A stretch of 64,000 bases of DNA from CAWCXF01 sp963799455 (GTDB taxonomy: Bacteria; Pseudomonadota; Alphaproteobacteria; Rhodobacterales; Rhodobacteraceae): positions 620,001 to 684,000 of the forward strand of contig CAWCXF010000008.1 of the NCBI GenBank assembly GCA_963799455.1, written 5' to 3'. This document shows positions 34,630 through 43,913 of the stretch, piece by piece (position 1 is the first letter of the stretch; each line of letters begins with the position of its first letter). Made by a program: the position numbers and the translations under genes. The notes beneath the pieces were generated by a model. It did not search any database, had not been told where the DNA came from, and saw only the letters and a list, made by a program, of their open reading frames with translations.

Positions 34630-34805
34630 TCCGATGGTCCCTCGGGCCGACCGCGCCGCTGGCGCGCCGGCCTTGTCATTCGCAATGTGTCACCCGCGCC
34701 CGCGGGACGGGGCCGACGCCCGGCGCCCCTCGTGTCGGGGAGCGGCGCGAGCGCACCGCATAGCACAGCCGCCGGCCCGCAGGAAGCCGCCCGCGCGGGA
34801 CGGCG

Positions 34806-35141
34806 TCAGCCGCCCTCGCCCGCGGCCTCCGAGAACAGCGCCATCTTGCCCTCCTTGCCGTCCATCTCGTCGGCGTCGGGGAGCGGATCCTTCTTGGTGA
34901 CGATGACGGGCCAGGCCTCGGAATGCTTGCGGTTGAACTCGACCCAGGTCTCCATCCCCGGCTCGGTGTCGGGGCGGATCGCGTCCGCCGGGCATTCGGG
35001 CTCGCAGACGCCGCAGTCGATGCACTCGTCGGGATGGATCGCCAGCATGTTCTCGCCCTCGTAGAAGCAGTCCACGGGGCACACCTCGACGCAGTCGGTG
35101 TACTTGCAGGCGATGCAGTTCTCGGTGACGACGTAGGTCAT
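34806..35141 (-). CDS. fdxA: FdxA, 7Fe ferredoxin
   Basis: 111 residues with one [3Fe-4S] and one [4Fe-4S] cluster expected: Cys9, Cys17 and Cys50 for the first, Cys21, Cys40, Cys43 and Cys46 for the second, in the motifs ENCIACKYTDCVEVCPVDCF and DECIDCGVCEPECP. The C-terminal extension of the Azotobacter FdI type follows. It is a soluble low-potential electron carrier; the partner is unknown. Confidence 0.96.
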   Translation of the reverse strand: MTYVVTENCIACKYTDCVEVCPVDCFYEGENMLAIHPDECIDCGVCEPECPADAIRPDTEPGMETWVEFNRKHSEAWPVIVTKKDPLPDADEMDGKEGKMALFSEAAGEGG

Positions 35142-35304
35142 GGCGGATCCCCTCGGGCCCGGGCGATGGGCCGGCGACGACGGAGGGCGTGTCGGGACGG
35201 CGGACCGGGCGCGTGGCTCAGGTATCGTCGCGCGCGCAGGTGTTCAACCACCCGGCCCGGCCCGGCGCCGCCGCGCCGCGGCGTCAACCGGCCCCGCCCC
35301 GGCC

Positions 35305-35721
35305 TCAGCCCTCCGGCCCCGCCGCGCCGCGCCCCCTGCGCAGGCGCTCCATCGCGCGGCGGTCGCGGCCGGTGGGCCGCCCGCCCGGCTCGGGCGGCGG
35401 CGGGGCGTCGGGGTCGGGCGCGGGCGTCAGGTCGTCGTAGAGCGCCTGCGCCTCGGGTGCGGGTCCGCGCCGGTGCCCCACGGCGAGGACGCGGATCACG
35501 CGCACTCGCCTGGCCTGCGGAAAGGTGAGCGTGTCGCCGGGGCCGATCGCGCGGCCGGGCTTGGCGCAGGGATCGCCATTGAGGCGCACGCGCCCGTCCG
35601 ACACCAGCGCAGCGGCCGCGGCGCGGGTCTTGAGGAAGCGCGCGAACCACAGCCACTTGTCGATCCGCTGGGTCGGCCGGCCCTCGGGCGCCGCCCCCGC
35701 CTCGGCTCGGGCCTCCCCCAA
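35305..35721 (-). CDS. S4-domain RNA-binding protein (Hsp15-like)
   Basis: 138 residues. The S4 fold is clear in RIDKWLWFARFLKTRAAAAALVSDGRVRLNG, then PGRAIGPGDTLTFPQ and RVRVIRVL. The tail is Pro- and Arg-rich. Hsp15 (HslR) binds stalled 50S subunits carrying nascent chains, which is the likely role. It starts 2 bp after the helicase stop, so the two are coupled. Confidence 0.88.
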   Translation of the reverse strand: MGEARAEAGAAPEGRPTQRIDKWLWFARFLKTRAAAAALVSDGRVRLNGDPCAKPGRAIGPGDTLTFPQARRVRVIRVLAVGHRRGPAPEAQALYDDLTPAPDPDAPPPPEPGGRPTGRDRRAMERLRRGRGAAGPEG

Positions 35722-35723
35722 GC

Positions 35724-38700
35724 CTACTCCTTGTCCCGCAGGCCCATCAGGGCGGCAGCGAAGGGGTTGTCGGGGTCGATGCGGTCGCGGCGGGCGTCGC
35801 GCGAGGAGCCGGCGGTATAGCGCTTCGGGGACTGGTCCCCGGAGGCCCCTCCCCGCTCGCCGCCGCGGTGGTCCTTGCCGCGCTGCTCGCCGTCTCGATT
35901 GCCCTTGCCGCGCGGGCCGCCGCGGCCGTCCTTGCCGCGAGCGGCGGCGCCCCCCTGAGCACGCCGGGCGCCGTCGCGCTCGGCCTCGGACGCGGCCCCG
36001 GCCGCCGGGCGAGCCGCGTCGCCCTCACCGCCCTCACCGCCGCGCGAGCGGTTGCGGCCACGCGGCGGGCGCCGGGCGCCCTCCCCGGCCCCGGCCGCCT
36101 CGCTCCGCCCGTCGCGGTTGCCGCCACGGCCGCGGGACCGGCCGGCCCAGGTGAAGGTGTAGTAGGTCTCGACCTCGGCCGGCGCCTCGTCGCCGGCCTT
36201 CAGGGGTCCATCGTCGGCCCCGGCCCGCGTCTCGGCTGTGGTCTCGGCCTCGGGCTCGGGCTCGGGCTCGGGCTCGCCGAGCGGCTCGGCGGTCGCGCCC
36301 GTCGCAGGGTCGCCTTCGAACGCCGCGGGCGCCTCGCCGGGCTCGGGCGCGGCGTCGCCCATCGGGGGCGCGGCGTCGCCCATCGGGGGCGAAGCGACGG
36401 CCGCCCCCGCCTCGCCCGTCGCGGCCGACTCGGCGACCGCTGCCACCGACCCGCCTTTCGCGGCCGGCTCGGCGACGGACGCCGGCGCGGCTCCGCCCTC
36501 GGCGGTCGAGGGCGCCTCGCCGGGGCGGGGGGCCTCAGCCTCCGCAGCGGCCGATCCGTCGCCCGCCGGCGCCGCGCTCGCCGCCTCGCCCGCCATGCCG
36601 GGCGTCTGCGGCGGGATCTCGGCGGGCGTGCCCGGTCCAGGGGCCCCCGGCGGGATCTCGGGCATGTCCGGGGTCGTGGGCGGCACCTCGCCCGGCATCT
36701 GGCCGGGCCGCTCTGACGGGGCGTCGGGCACCTCGACGGGCGTCTCGGGCACGCCGCGCTCGGGCACGTCGGGGTCCGGCAGCTCCGGGTCGCCGCCGGG
36801 CGTGACGTCGGGGTCGGGCACCTCGGGGGCCGGGTCGGGCGCGATGTCGGGCTGGTCGGGGGCGGGCGGCACCTCGCCCGGCAGGTCGCCGGGGGTCTCG
36901 GGCGGGCTGCCGGGGATCTCGGTCGGGGGCTCGCCGGGCTGCTGCTGGGCCTTGACCTTCGGCCGCTCGGCGCGCTCGGCGCGGTAGCCCAGGCCCTCCA
37001 TCAGATGCGCGAACTGCTCCAGCGTGGTGCCGGTGATCGAGAGCATCCCGGGCTTGGCCTCGAAGCCCGAGCGCGAGTCCTCCGCGCGCAGCATGTCGGC
37101 CAGCCGCTCCAGCATGTCGATGCGGATCGCGCGCTCGCCCGCCTCGCGGTAGCCCGACATGGTGGCGTAGCCCGCGGGGGCCTGAGGGTCGGCGGCGATC
37201 GTGACGAGCCCCGGCGGCGGCGCCTCGGGGAAGGTGTCGAGTCCCTTCGACAGCGACCACAGCACCAGGCGCAGCCGGGTCGGCGCGGGCTTCAGCAGCG
37301 CCGGCAGGAACACGGTGAACTGCCCGAATCGGATGCCGTGCTTGCGCAGCGCCGCGCGCGCCTCCTGGTCGAGGTCGCGGACCTCCTGGGCGATCTCGGC
37401 GCGCGGGATGACGCCGAAGCCCTCGACCAGGCGGAAGGCGAAGCCGCGCGCGAGGCCGGTGAGCGTCTCGTCGCGCTGCATCGCCACGAGCGGCTCCATC
37501 AGCGTCTGGACCCGGCGCTCGACGAAGTGGCCCAAGCGCCGCTCGACCTTGGCGCGGACCTCTGGACCCGCCTCCTCGTCCACGAAGGCCTGGACCTTGG
37601 GGCGCAGGGGCTCGTCGCCGGGCACGAGCTTGCCCACGGCGTGCTCGCCCCACATCAGCCCGCCCTGCTCGGTGTAGTCGATCTCGCTGTCGGGGGCGTT
37701 GTAGAAGCGGTCCGCCCGCAGGTTGAACTCCGGGCTGAGCGAGGCCTGTGCCGCCTGGCGCATCGCGCGCGCCTCCTCGGCGCCCGCGGACGCCCCCTGG
37801 CGGAAGCGGAACCCTTCGAGCCGGCCGAGCGGCTGGCCCTCGACCGTCACTTCGCCGGCGTCGGAGAGTTGAGCCACCAGCGCCTCCTTCTGCTTGAGCT
37901 TTCGCAGCAGCACCGAGGTGCGCCGGTCCACGAACCGCTGCGTCAGCGCGCCGTGCAGCGCGTCCGACAACCGGTCTTCTACGGCACGGGTCGTCTCGCG
38001 CCAATACGCCTCGTCGTCCACCCAGCCCTTGCGCTGCGCGACGTAGGTCCATGTGCGGATGTATGCCAACCGCTTCGAGAGCGCGTCGATGTCGCCCTCG
38101 GTGCGGTCGATGCGCCTGACCCGGTCCGCGAGCCAGTCGTCGGGCACGCGGCCGAGATCGTGCAGGAAGCCGTGGATCGCGCCCAGCATCGAGGCGTGCT
38201 CGGAGGCCGAGATGCCGCGGAAGTCGGGGATCCGGCAGACCTCCCACAGGAGCTTCACGCCCGCGGGCGTCGTCGCGCGCCGCCTCACCTCGCGGTCCTC
38301 GGCCAAGGCCTTGAGCGCCACCACGTCGTCGGCGTCGCGCGCGCGGCTGAGCCAGTCGTCCTCGGTGCGCGCCTCCAGCGAGGCGATCAGCGCGTCCACC
38401 GAGCCGAAGCGGAGATCCGAGTTGCGCCACATCAGGCGTCGCGATGGGGGCGAAGCGCGATTCGGTGATGGCCTCCACCACGTCCGCGTCGAGCGGGCCG
38501 GCCTCCCCGGTGACGCCGAAGGTGCCGGGCGTGGTGTGGCGCCCGGCGCGCCCCGCGATCTGCGCCAGCTCGTTGGGCAGAAGCTGGCGCATCCGGCGGC
38601 CGTCGAACTTCGCGGTGGAGGAGAACGCGACGTGGCGCACGTCGAGGTTGAGCCCCATGCCGATGGCGTCGGTGGCCACCAGGAAGTCCACGTCGCCGTT

Positions 38701-39336
38701 CTGGTACATCGCCACCTGGGCGTTGCGGGTGCGGGGGCTCAGCGCGCCCATGACGACGGCCGCGCCCCCCTTCTGGCGGCGGATCAGCTCGGCGATGGCG
38801 TAGCAGCTCTCGACCGAGAAGCCGACGATGGCCGAGCGCGGCTGCATCCGGGAGATCTTCTTCTCGCCTACGTAGCTCAGCGTCGAGAACCGCTCGCGCC
38901 GCACGAAGCGCACGCCGGGCACCAGCGCCGCGATGGCGCCGCGCATGGTGTCGGCGCCGAGGAGCAAGGTCTCGTGCAGGCCGCGCGCGTTCAGCAGCCG
39001 GTCGGTGAAGACGTGGCCGCGCTCGGGGTCGGCGCAGAGCTGGATCTCGTCCACCGCCACGAAGTCGGCGCCCAGGCCCAGCGGCATCGCCTCCACGGTG
39101 CAGACCCAGTAGGCCGCGCGCGGGGGCACGATGCGCTCCTCGCCGGTGATCAGCGCCACCACCGAGGGGCCCCGCGCGGCGACGCAGCGCTCGTAGACCT
39201 CGCGCGCGAGCAGCCTGAGCGGCAGGCCGATGACGCCGGTGCGGTGCCCCAGCATCCGCTCGATGGCGTGGTGCGTCTTGCCGGTGTTGGTCGGTCCGAG
39301 GACCGCCGTGACGCGGCCCCGATCGATCATGGCCAT
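35724..39336 (-). pseudogene. Suv3-like helicase with long disordered tail, frame broken near 38435
   Basis: From ATG 39336 the first ~300 residues are a superfamily 2 helicase: GPTNTGKTHHAIERM (Walker A), VDEIQL (DExQ Walker B), SPRTRNAQVAMYQ, VATDAIGMGLNLD and QIAGRAGRH. The rest, from WRNSDLRFGSVDALIASLEA, is intact in the next frame from about 38432 to 35724, so one base is gained or lost at about 38425-38440. The C-terminal part carries the conserved family-specific domain, then about 250 Pro/Glu/Ala-rich residues with repeats (PPMGDAAPPMGDAA; EPEPEPEPEAE) and an Arg/Gly-rich end typical of RNA binding. The intact protein would be near 1200 residues. It heads an operon with the S4 gene. 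Confidence 0.86.
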
Positions 39337-39433
39337 GGGAGAAGGCCCCCTCGGCGCGCCGTCCCCATGGGGTTCCGGCGCGCGCCGGTTCAGGGTGATG
39401 CGCGGCTCGCGCGCTCGGTCGCGGCCCGCGCGC

Positions 39434-40081
39434 TCAGAGCGCCTCGCCCTCCAGCGCGCGCTCGAGCCGCTCGATGGCGTCGTTGACCATCTCGATGCCG
39501 GGGTTGAGCGCCGCGCTCGCGCGGTAGGCGCTCAGCGCGTCGCGCTCGAAGCCCAGATCCTCCATCACGAAGCCCAGGCCGGCCAAGGCGCCGAAATGGC
39601 GCGGCTCCAGCTCGAGCGCGCGGCCGAGGTCGGAGAGCGACTCGCCCACGCGCCCGGCCGCGTAGTAGGCGGTCGCGCGCGCGCTCCACCCTTCAGCGAA
39701 GTCGGGCGCATGGTCGGTGAGCGCCGTGAGGTGCTCGATCGCGGCCTCGTAGTCGCCGTCCTCCAGCGCCTCGCGCCCGCGGCGCAGCAGGAGGTCCGCC
39801 GAGGCCGAGCCCGAGCGCGACCACAGCGCCGAGATCCGGTCGGCGATGCGCGCCTGGTCGGCGCCGGGCTGCGCCAGATCCTCGAAGAGCCGGTCGAGGT
39901 CGGCGCCGGGCTCGGCGGGCGCGTCCTGGGCCGGCGCCGCGGCCGCCATCGGAAGGGCGATGGCCAGCAGGGCCGCGCGGAGGACGGCGGGCGGCAGGCC
40001 CGCCCTCGGGGCGGCGGCAGACGGGGCCGCCCTCGGGGCGGCGGGCCGCCGGGCCGCGACGTCGCGTTTGAGATCGGGCAT
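39434..40081 (-). CDS. Exported tetratricopeptide-repeat protein
   Basis: 215 residues from ATG 40081, which has GGAG 6 bp upstream; an in-frame ATG at 40093 is possible. A basic N-region and a hydrophobic segment (PPAVLRAALLAIALPMAAAAPA) form a signal peptide or anchor. Two to three TPR units follow: ALEDGDYEAAIEHLTALTDHAPDFAEGW, AYYAAGRVGESLSDLGRALELEP and GFVMEDLGFERDALSAYRASAALNP. TPRs mediate protein contacts in the periplasm; no specific partner can be named. Confidence 0.85.
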   Translation of the reverse strand: MPDLKRDVAARRPAAPRAAPSAAAPRAGLPPAVLRAALLAIALPMAAAAPAQDAPAEPGADLDRLFEDLAQPGADQARIADRISALWSRSGSASADLLLRRGREALEDGDYEAAIEHLTALTDHAPDFAEGWSARATAYYAAGRVGESLSDLGRALELEPRHFGALAGLGFVMEDLGFERDALSAYRASAALNPGIEMVNDAIERLERALEGEAL

Positions 40082-40163
40082 GATGCGCTCCATATCTGCG
40101 GGCAATGTAGTGCAGCGCCGGGCGGTCCGCGACCCCCGGCCCCCACGGAGGAGAACGGCCGCC

Positions 40164-40457
40164 ATGAGCGAGGTCATCCAGTCGGGCGTGAGCGCCCTCA
40201 ACGAGCGGCTCGACGGGGGCTTCGACGGCACCGCGAAGTTCGTGATCGAGGACGAGGGCGCGATCCTGATCGACGAGCAGGGCGCGCGCGAGGCCGAGGC
40301 CGCGCAGGACGCCGAGGTGACGATGACCGCCGACGCCGAGACCTTCCGCGCGATCCTCGACGGCTCGGTCAACCCGACCGCGGCCTTCATGTCGGGTCAG
40401 CTCAAGGTGGACGGCGACATGGGCACGGCGATGAAGCTCGGCGCCGCGCTGTCGTGA
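40164..40457 (+). CDS. SCP2 sterol-binding domain protein
   Basis: 97 residues, a single SCP2 lipid-binding domain: FDGTAKFVIEDEGAILID, VTMTADAETFRAILDGSVNPTAAFMSGQLKVDGDMGTAMKLG. Such stand-alone domains bind hydrophobic ligands in the cytoplasm. ACGGAGGAGAA precedes the ATG. It is divergent from the TPR gene. Confidence 0.92.
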   Translation: MSEVIQSGVSALNERLDGGFDGTAKFVIEDEGAILIDEQGAREAEAAQDAEVTMTADAETFRAILDGSVNPTAAFMSGQLKVDGDMGTAMKLGAALS

Positions 40458-40672
40458 CGCAGCCCTGACAGCGCGGCGCGGAGCGGGACCGGTCGTGACG
40501 GGGCTCGGCGCAGGCCCCTCGCGCCCCGGTCCGACCGGACGCGGGATCGCTCGCGGGGCGGCGGGCACGGCCCGAGGGCCGGCGAGGGCCGTCGCGCGCC
40601 GTCGAGTGGGGCCGGCGGCGCTTCGAGGGCGAGCCGACGCCGCCCGCGGCCGGACGTGACGCGGGCGCGGAC

Positions 40673-41665
40673 GTGACGCGGGGGCCGGAGCCGTCGGGCG
40701 CGCCCGCGACGGCGTCCTGGTCCGACGAGGCGCCGTTCTTCGCCGAAGCCGCGGACGCCCCCGCCGAGGCCCGCTCGGTCTGGGGCGCGGCGCCCGACGG
40801 CGTGCGGCTGCGGGTGACGCTGCTGGCGCGGGGCGAGGGAGGCACGGTGCTGCTGTTCCCCGGCCGCACGGAATACGCCGAGAAGTACGGCCGCGTGGCG
40901 CGCGCCCTCGGCGCGCGCGGGCTGTCGGTCGTCACGATCGACTGGCGCGGCCAGGGGCTCTCGGCGCGGCTCCTGGCCGACGCCGCGATCGGCCATGTGG
41001 TGGCGTTCCGCGACTACCAGGGCGACGTGGCCGCGCTCCTCGGGGCGGCGGGCGCGCTGGGGCTGCCCGGGCCGCGGCATCTTCTGGCGCATTCGATGGG
41101 CGGCGCGATCGGGCTGCGCGCCCTGATGGAGGGGCTCCCCGTCGCCTCGGTCGCGTTCAGCGCGCCGATGTGGGGGATCGTCATGGGCGCGGGGCTCAGG
41201 CCCATCGCGCGCGCGCTCGGCTGGGCCTCGCGGCCCTTCGGGCTCGCCGCGCGCCACGCGCCCGGCACGGGGCCCGCGAGCTACACCGACGCGGCCCCCT
41301 TCGAGGGCAACCTGCTGACCACGGACCGCGAGGCCTACGCCTTCATGCGCGCGCAGGTCGTGGCGCATCCCGCGCTGGCGCTCGGCGGCCCGTCGCTGCA
41401 ATGGCTGCACGAGGCGCTGATCGAGGAGGTGGCGCTGGCGCGACGCCCCTCCCCGCCCGTCCCCTGCCTCTGCGGGCTGGGCTCCGAGGAGGGCATCGTC
41501 AGCGCCTCGGTGATCCGCGAGCGCATGGCGCGCTGGCCCGGCGGGCGGCTGGAGGTCCACGAGGGCGCCCGCCACGAGCTGATGATGGAGCGGGCCGCGG
41601 TGCGCGAGGCGTTTCTCTCCGCGGTCGCGCGGCACTTCTCGGGGGAGGTCTCGGAGGGGGCGTGA
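40673..41665 (+). CDS. Alpha/beta hydrolase, lysophospholipase-like
   Basis: 330 residues. The serine nucleophile sits in LLAHSMGGAIG; the oxyanion region LLFPGRTEYAEKYGRVARAL, VVTIDWRGQGLS and the closing Asp and His (GLGSEEGIVSASV; VHEGARHELMMER) fit the PldB/monoacylglycerol lipase group. The start is taken as GTG 40673. Substrate is unknown; lysophospholipids or monoacylglycerols are likely from the family. Confidence 0.88.
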   Translation: MTRGPEPSGAPATASWSDEAPFFAEAADAPAEARSVWGAAPDGVRLRVTLLARGEGGTVLLFPGRTEYAEKYGRVARALGARGLSVVTIDWRGQGLSARLLADAAIGHVVAFRDYQGDVAALLGAAGALGLPGPRHLLAHSMGGAIGLRALMEGLPVASVAFSAPMWGIVMGAGLRPIARALGWASRPFGLAARHAPGTGPASYTDAAPFEGNLLTTDREAYAFMRAQVVAHPALALGGPSLQWLHEALIEEVALARRPSPPVPCLCGLGSEEGIVSASVIRERMARWPGGRLEVHEGARHELMMERAAVREAFLSAVARHFSGEVSEGA

Positions 41666-41690
41666 ACGCCCTGTTCGAGCGGGGGGTCGC

Positions 41691-41838
41691 GCCGGAGGCG
41701 CGCGTCCCGCACGACAGCGCCGGAGGCGCGCGTCCCGCACGACAGCGCCGGAGGCGCGCGTCCCGCACGACAGCGCCGGAGGCGCGCGCGTCCCGCGCGA
41801 CGGGGCCGGAGGCGCGCGCGTCCCGCGCGACGGGGCTG
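41691..41838. repeat. Tandem repeat, 28-30-bp unit, five copies
   Basis: Three copies of 28 bp and two of 30 bp (a CG dinucleotide longer) lie back to back between the hydrolase stop and the exonuclease start. Each holds GCCGGAGGCGCGCG and TCCCGC. The unit length is not a multiple of three, as expected outside genes. There are no spacers, so it is not a CRISPR array. Confidence 0.93.
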
Positions 41839-41871
41839 GCCCCCCGGCACCCGCGGCGCTAGCTCCGCCCG

Positions 41872-43065
41872 ATGCCCGTCCTCACCTTCACCGACCGCGG
41901 CATCCACTGCCCCGCCGGAGGGTTCCACATCGACCCCTGGCTCCCGGTGGACCGCGCGCTGATCACCCACGGCCACGCCGACCATGCGCGCGACGGGATG
42001 GGGCGCTACCTCGCCACCGAGGCCGCCGCCCCCGTGATGCGCCACCGGCTGGGCGACGTGTCGATCGAGACGATCCGCTACGGCGAGCGGCGGACCATCG
42101 GCGGCGCGGTGGTGTCGTTCCACCCGGCCGGCCACGTGCCGGGCTCGGCGCAGATCCGCGTCGAGGTGGGGGGCGAGGTCTGGGTGGCGTCGGGCGACTA
42201 CAAGGTGGCGCCCGACGGGCTGTCGGAGCCCTTCGAGCCCGTGCGCTGCCACGCGTTCATCACCGAGAGCACCTTCGGCCTGCCGGTGTTCGAGTGGCGT
42301 CCGCAGGCGGAGGTGGCCGAGGCCGTCAACGCCTGGTGGCGCGCGAACCGCGACGAGGGGCGGACTTCGGTGCTCGGCGCCTACGCGCTCGGCAAGGCGC
42401 AGCGGGTGCTCGCGAGCGTGGACGCGGGCATCGGCCCGATCCTGACGCACGGGGCGATCGAGAACACCAACGCGGTGCTGCGCGCGCAGGGCTACGCGCT
42501 GCCCGGCACCATCCGCGTCACGGCCGAGACGAAGGCGCGCGAGCACCCCGGCGCGCTGGTGCTGGCGACGCCCTCTGCGCTCGGCGGCCCTTGGATGCGG
42601 CGGTTCCCCGGCGCCTCCACCGCCTTCGCGAGCGGTTGGATGGCGCTGCGCGGGGTGCGCCGCCGCCGCGCGGCCGACCGGGGCTTCGTGATGTCGGACC
42701 ACGCCGACTGGAGCGGGCTCAACGAGGCGATCGACGCGACGGGGGCCAGCCGGGTGTTCGTGACGCATGGCTACACCTCGATCTTCGCGCGCTGGTTGCG
42801 CGAGCGGGGCCTGGACGCGGCGCCGGTCGAGACCGAGTGGGAGGGGGAGAGCCTCGACGCCGGAGGCGCCGAGCCCGACGACTCTGGCGCGGGCGCCGAG
42901 CCGGGCGCGACCAGCGGCCCGGGCGCGGGCAGCGACCCGGACGCGGGCAGCGGCCCGGACGCGGGCAGCGGCCCGAGCACGGGCGACGGGCCGGGCGCGG
43001 GCGACGGGCCGGGCGCGGGCGACGGGCCGGGCGCGGGCGACGGGCCGGAGGGCGGCGCCGGCTGA
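41872..43065 (+). CDS. Ligase-associated DNA exonuclease (metallo-beta-lactamase fold)
   Basis: 397 residues. The metal-binding motif HGHADHARDG (HxHxDH), the later PAGHVPGSAQIRVE and ASGDYK, and the beta-CASP part (FVMSDHADWSGL, VTHGY) match the exonuclease found beside bacterial ATP-dependent DNA ligases. The last ~60 residues are a low-complexity tail of hexapeptide repeats (GDGPGA) encoded by an 18-bp tandem repeat at about 42900-43060, far longer than the family needs. Confidence 0.92.
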   Translation: MPVLTFTDRGIHCPAGGFHIDPWLPVDRALITHGHADHARDGMGRYLATEAAAPVMRHRLGDVSIETIRYGERRTIGGAVVSFHPAGHVPGSAQIRVEVGGEVWVASGDYKVAPDGLSEPFEPVRCHAFITESTFGLPVFEWRPQAEVAEAVNAWWRANRDEGRTSVLGAYALGKAQRVLASVDAGIGPILTHGAIENTNAVLRAQGYALPGTIRVTAETKAREHPGALVLATPSALGGPWMRRFPGASTAFASGWMALRGVRRRRAADRGFVMSDHADWSGLNEAIDATGASRVFVTHGYTSIFARWLRERGLDAAPVETEWEGESLDAGGAEPDDSGAGAEPGATSGPGAGSDPDAGSGPDAGSGPSTGDGPGAGDGPGAGDGPGAGDGPEGGAG

Positions 43066-43093
43066 GGTGCCGCGAGCGTGTCGCGATGCGGTC

Positions 43094-43881
43094 ATGTTGC
43101 CGCCGTTCCGCCGTGGTTCCCGTGACGCGTGGGATCGAGACGCGCGCTCGCCCGACCCGGAGCCGCGCACGGCGAAGAGGATCGTCGTCGAGACCCCGGG
43201 CGCTCTCGCCCTGCCGGCGCTCGGCGCTCGGGGCTCGGCGCTCGGGGCCCTGGCCGTCTGGACGCCCGCTCCGGCGACCGCGCGGGGCTTGTGCCTCTGT
43301 CTTCGATGCGCGTTCGGGACGCACCGGCATTGCGCCATTCGGGGAGCGACGTGAGGCCCGCGATCGATCCCGGCGCCTGCGTGATCGCCCGCCTCGTCGG
43401 CGACGACCCCTCGGGCGTCGAGCCGAGCCGGATCGTCGCCTTCCTGCCCATCGGGTCGGACATCCCACACCTCGAGCCCGTGATCGCCGCGGGCGGCCAG
43501 ACCGTCGCCATGGAGGACGGCCGCTCGGGGCTCGACGGCGAACCCGCGGCGACCGAGCCCCGGCCGGACCACGAGCAGGTCATGGCGCCCAAAGGCGCCG
43601 CTGGCGCCATGCCGCGATGCCCCGAGGCCGCAGCGGAAGGCGAGACCTGCGCCATCCCCCGCCACGCCGAGACGCTGCCCGACGGCGCGCGCCACGAGGG
43701 GCTCGACCTCGGCGCCGGGCTGCTCGATGGCATGTCCGAGATCGCGGTGCCCGAGGGCTCGATCTTCGTCATGGGCGACAACCGCGACGACCCGACCGAC
43801 AGCCGGGTGCCGCGGGAGATCGGCAGCCCCGGCACGCTCCCCCTCGCCCGCCTCGTCGGCGTCGTGGAGAAGATCCGCTAG
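43094..43881 (+). pseudogene. Degenerate S26 signal peptidase-like gene
   Basis: The C-terminal signature VMGDNRDDPTDSR of type I signal peptidases is intact. Upstream, the segment SRIVAFLPIGSDIPHLEPVIAAGGQTVAMEDG lines up with the region that should carry the catalytic Lys (usually YIKRVIGLPGD), but no Lys is present. The Ser box may survive as VPLSSMRV. The N-terminal membrane anchor (KRIVVETPGALALPALG) is in another frame starting at ATG 43094, so a shift lies near 43285. The protein is unlikely to be an active peptidase. Its place between exonuclease and ligase is unusual. Confidence 0.62.
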
Positions 43882-43913
43882 CCCGCGCCGCGGGGCGCCT
43901 TACCTCCCCGGCC

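Noticed and set aside
41691..41838. CRISPR array
   Set aside because: Units follow each other without spacers; it is a plain tandem repeat, and there are no cas genes.
40397..43695. Minus-strand frames antisense to the hydrolase, exonuclease and S26 genes
   Set aside because: They are shadows of well-identified plus-strand genes and contain no family motifs.
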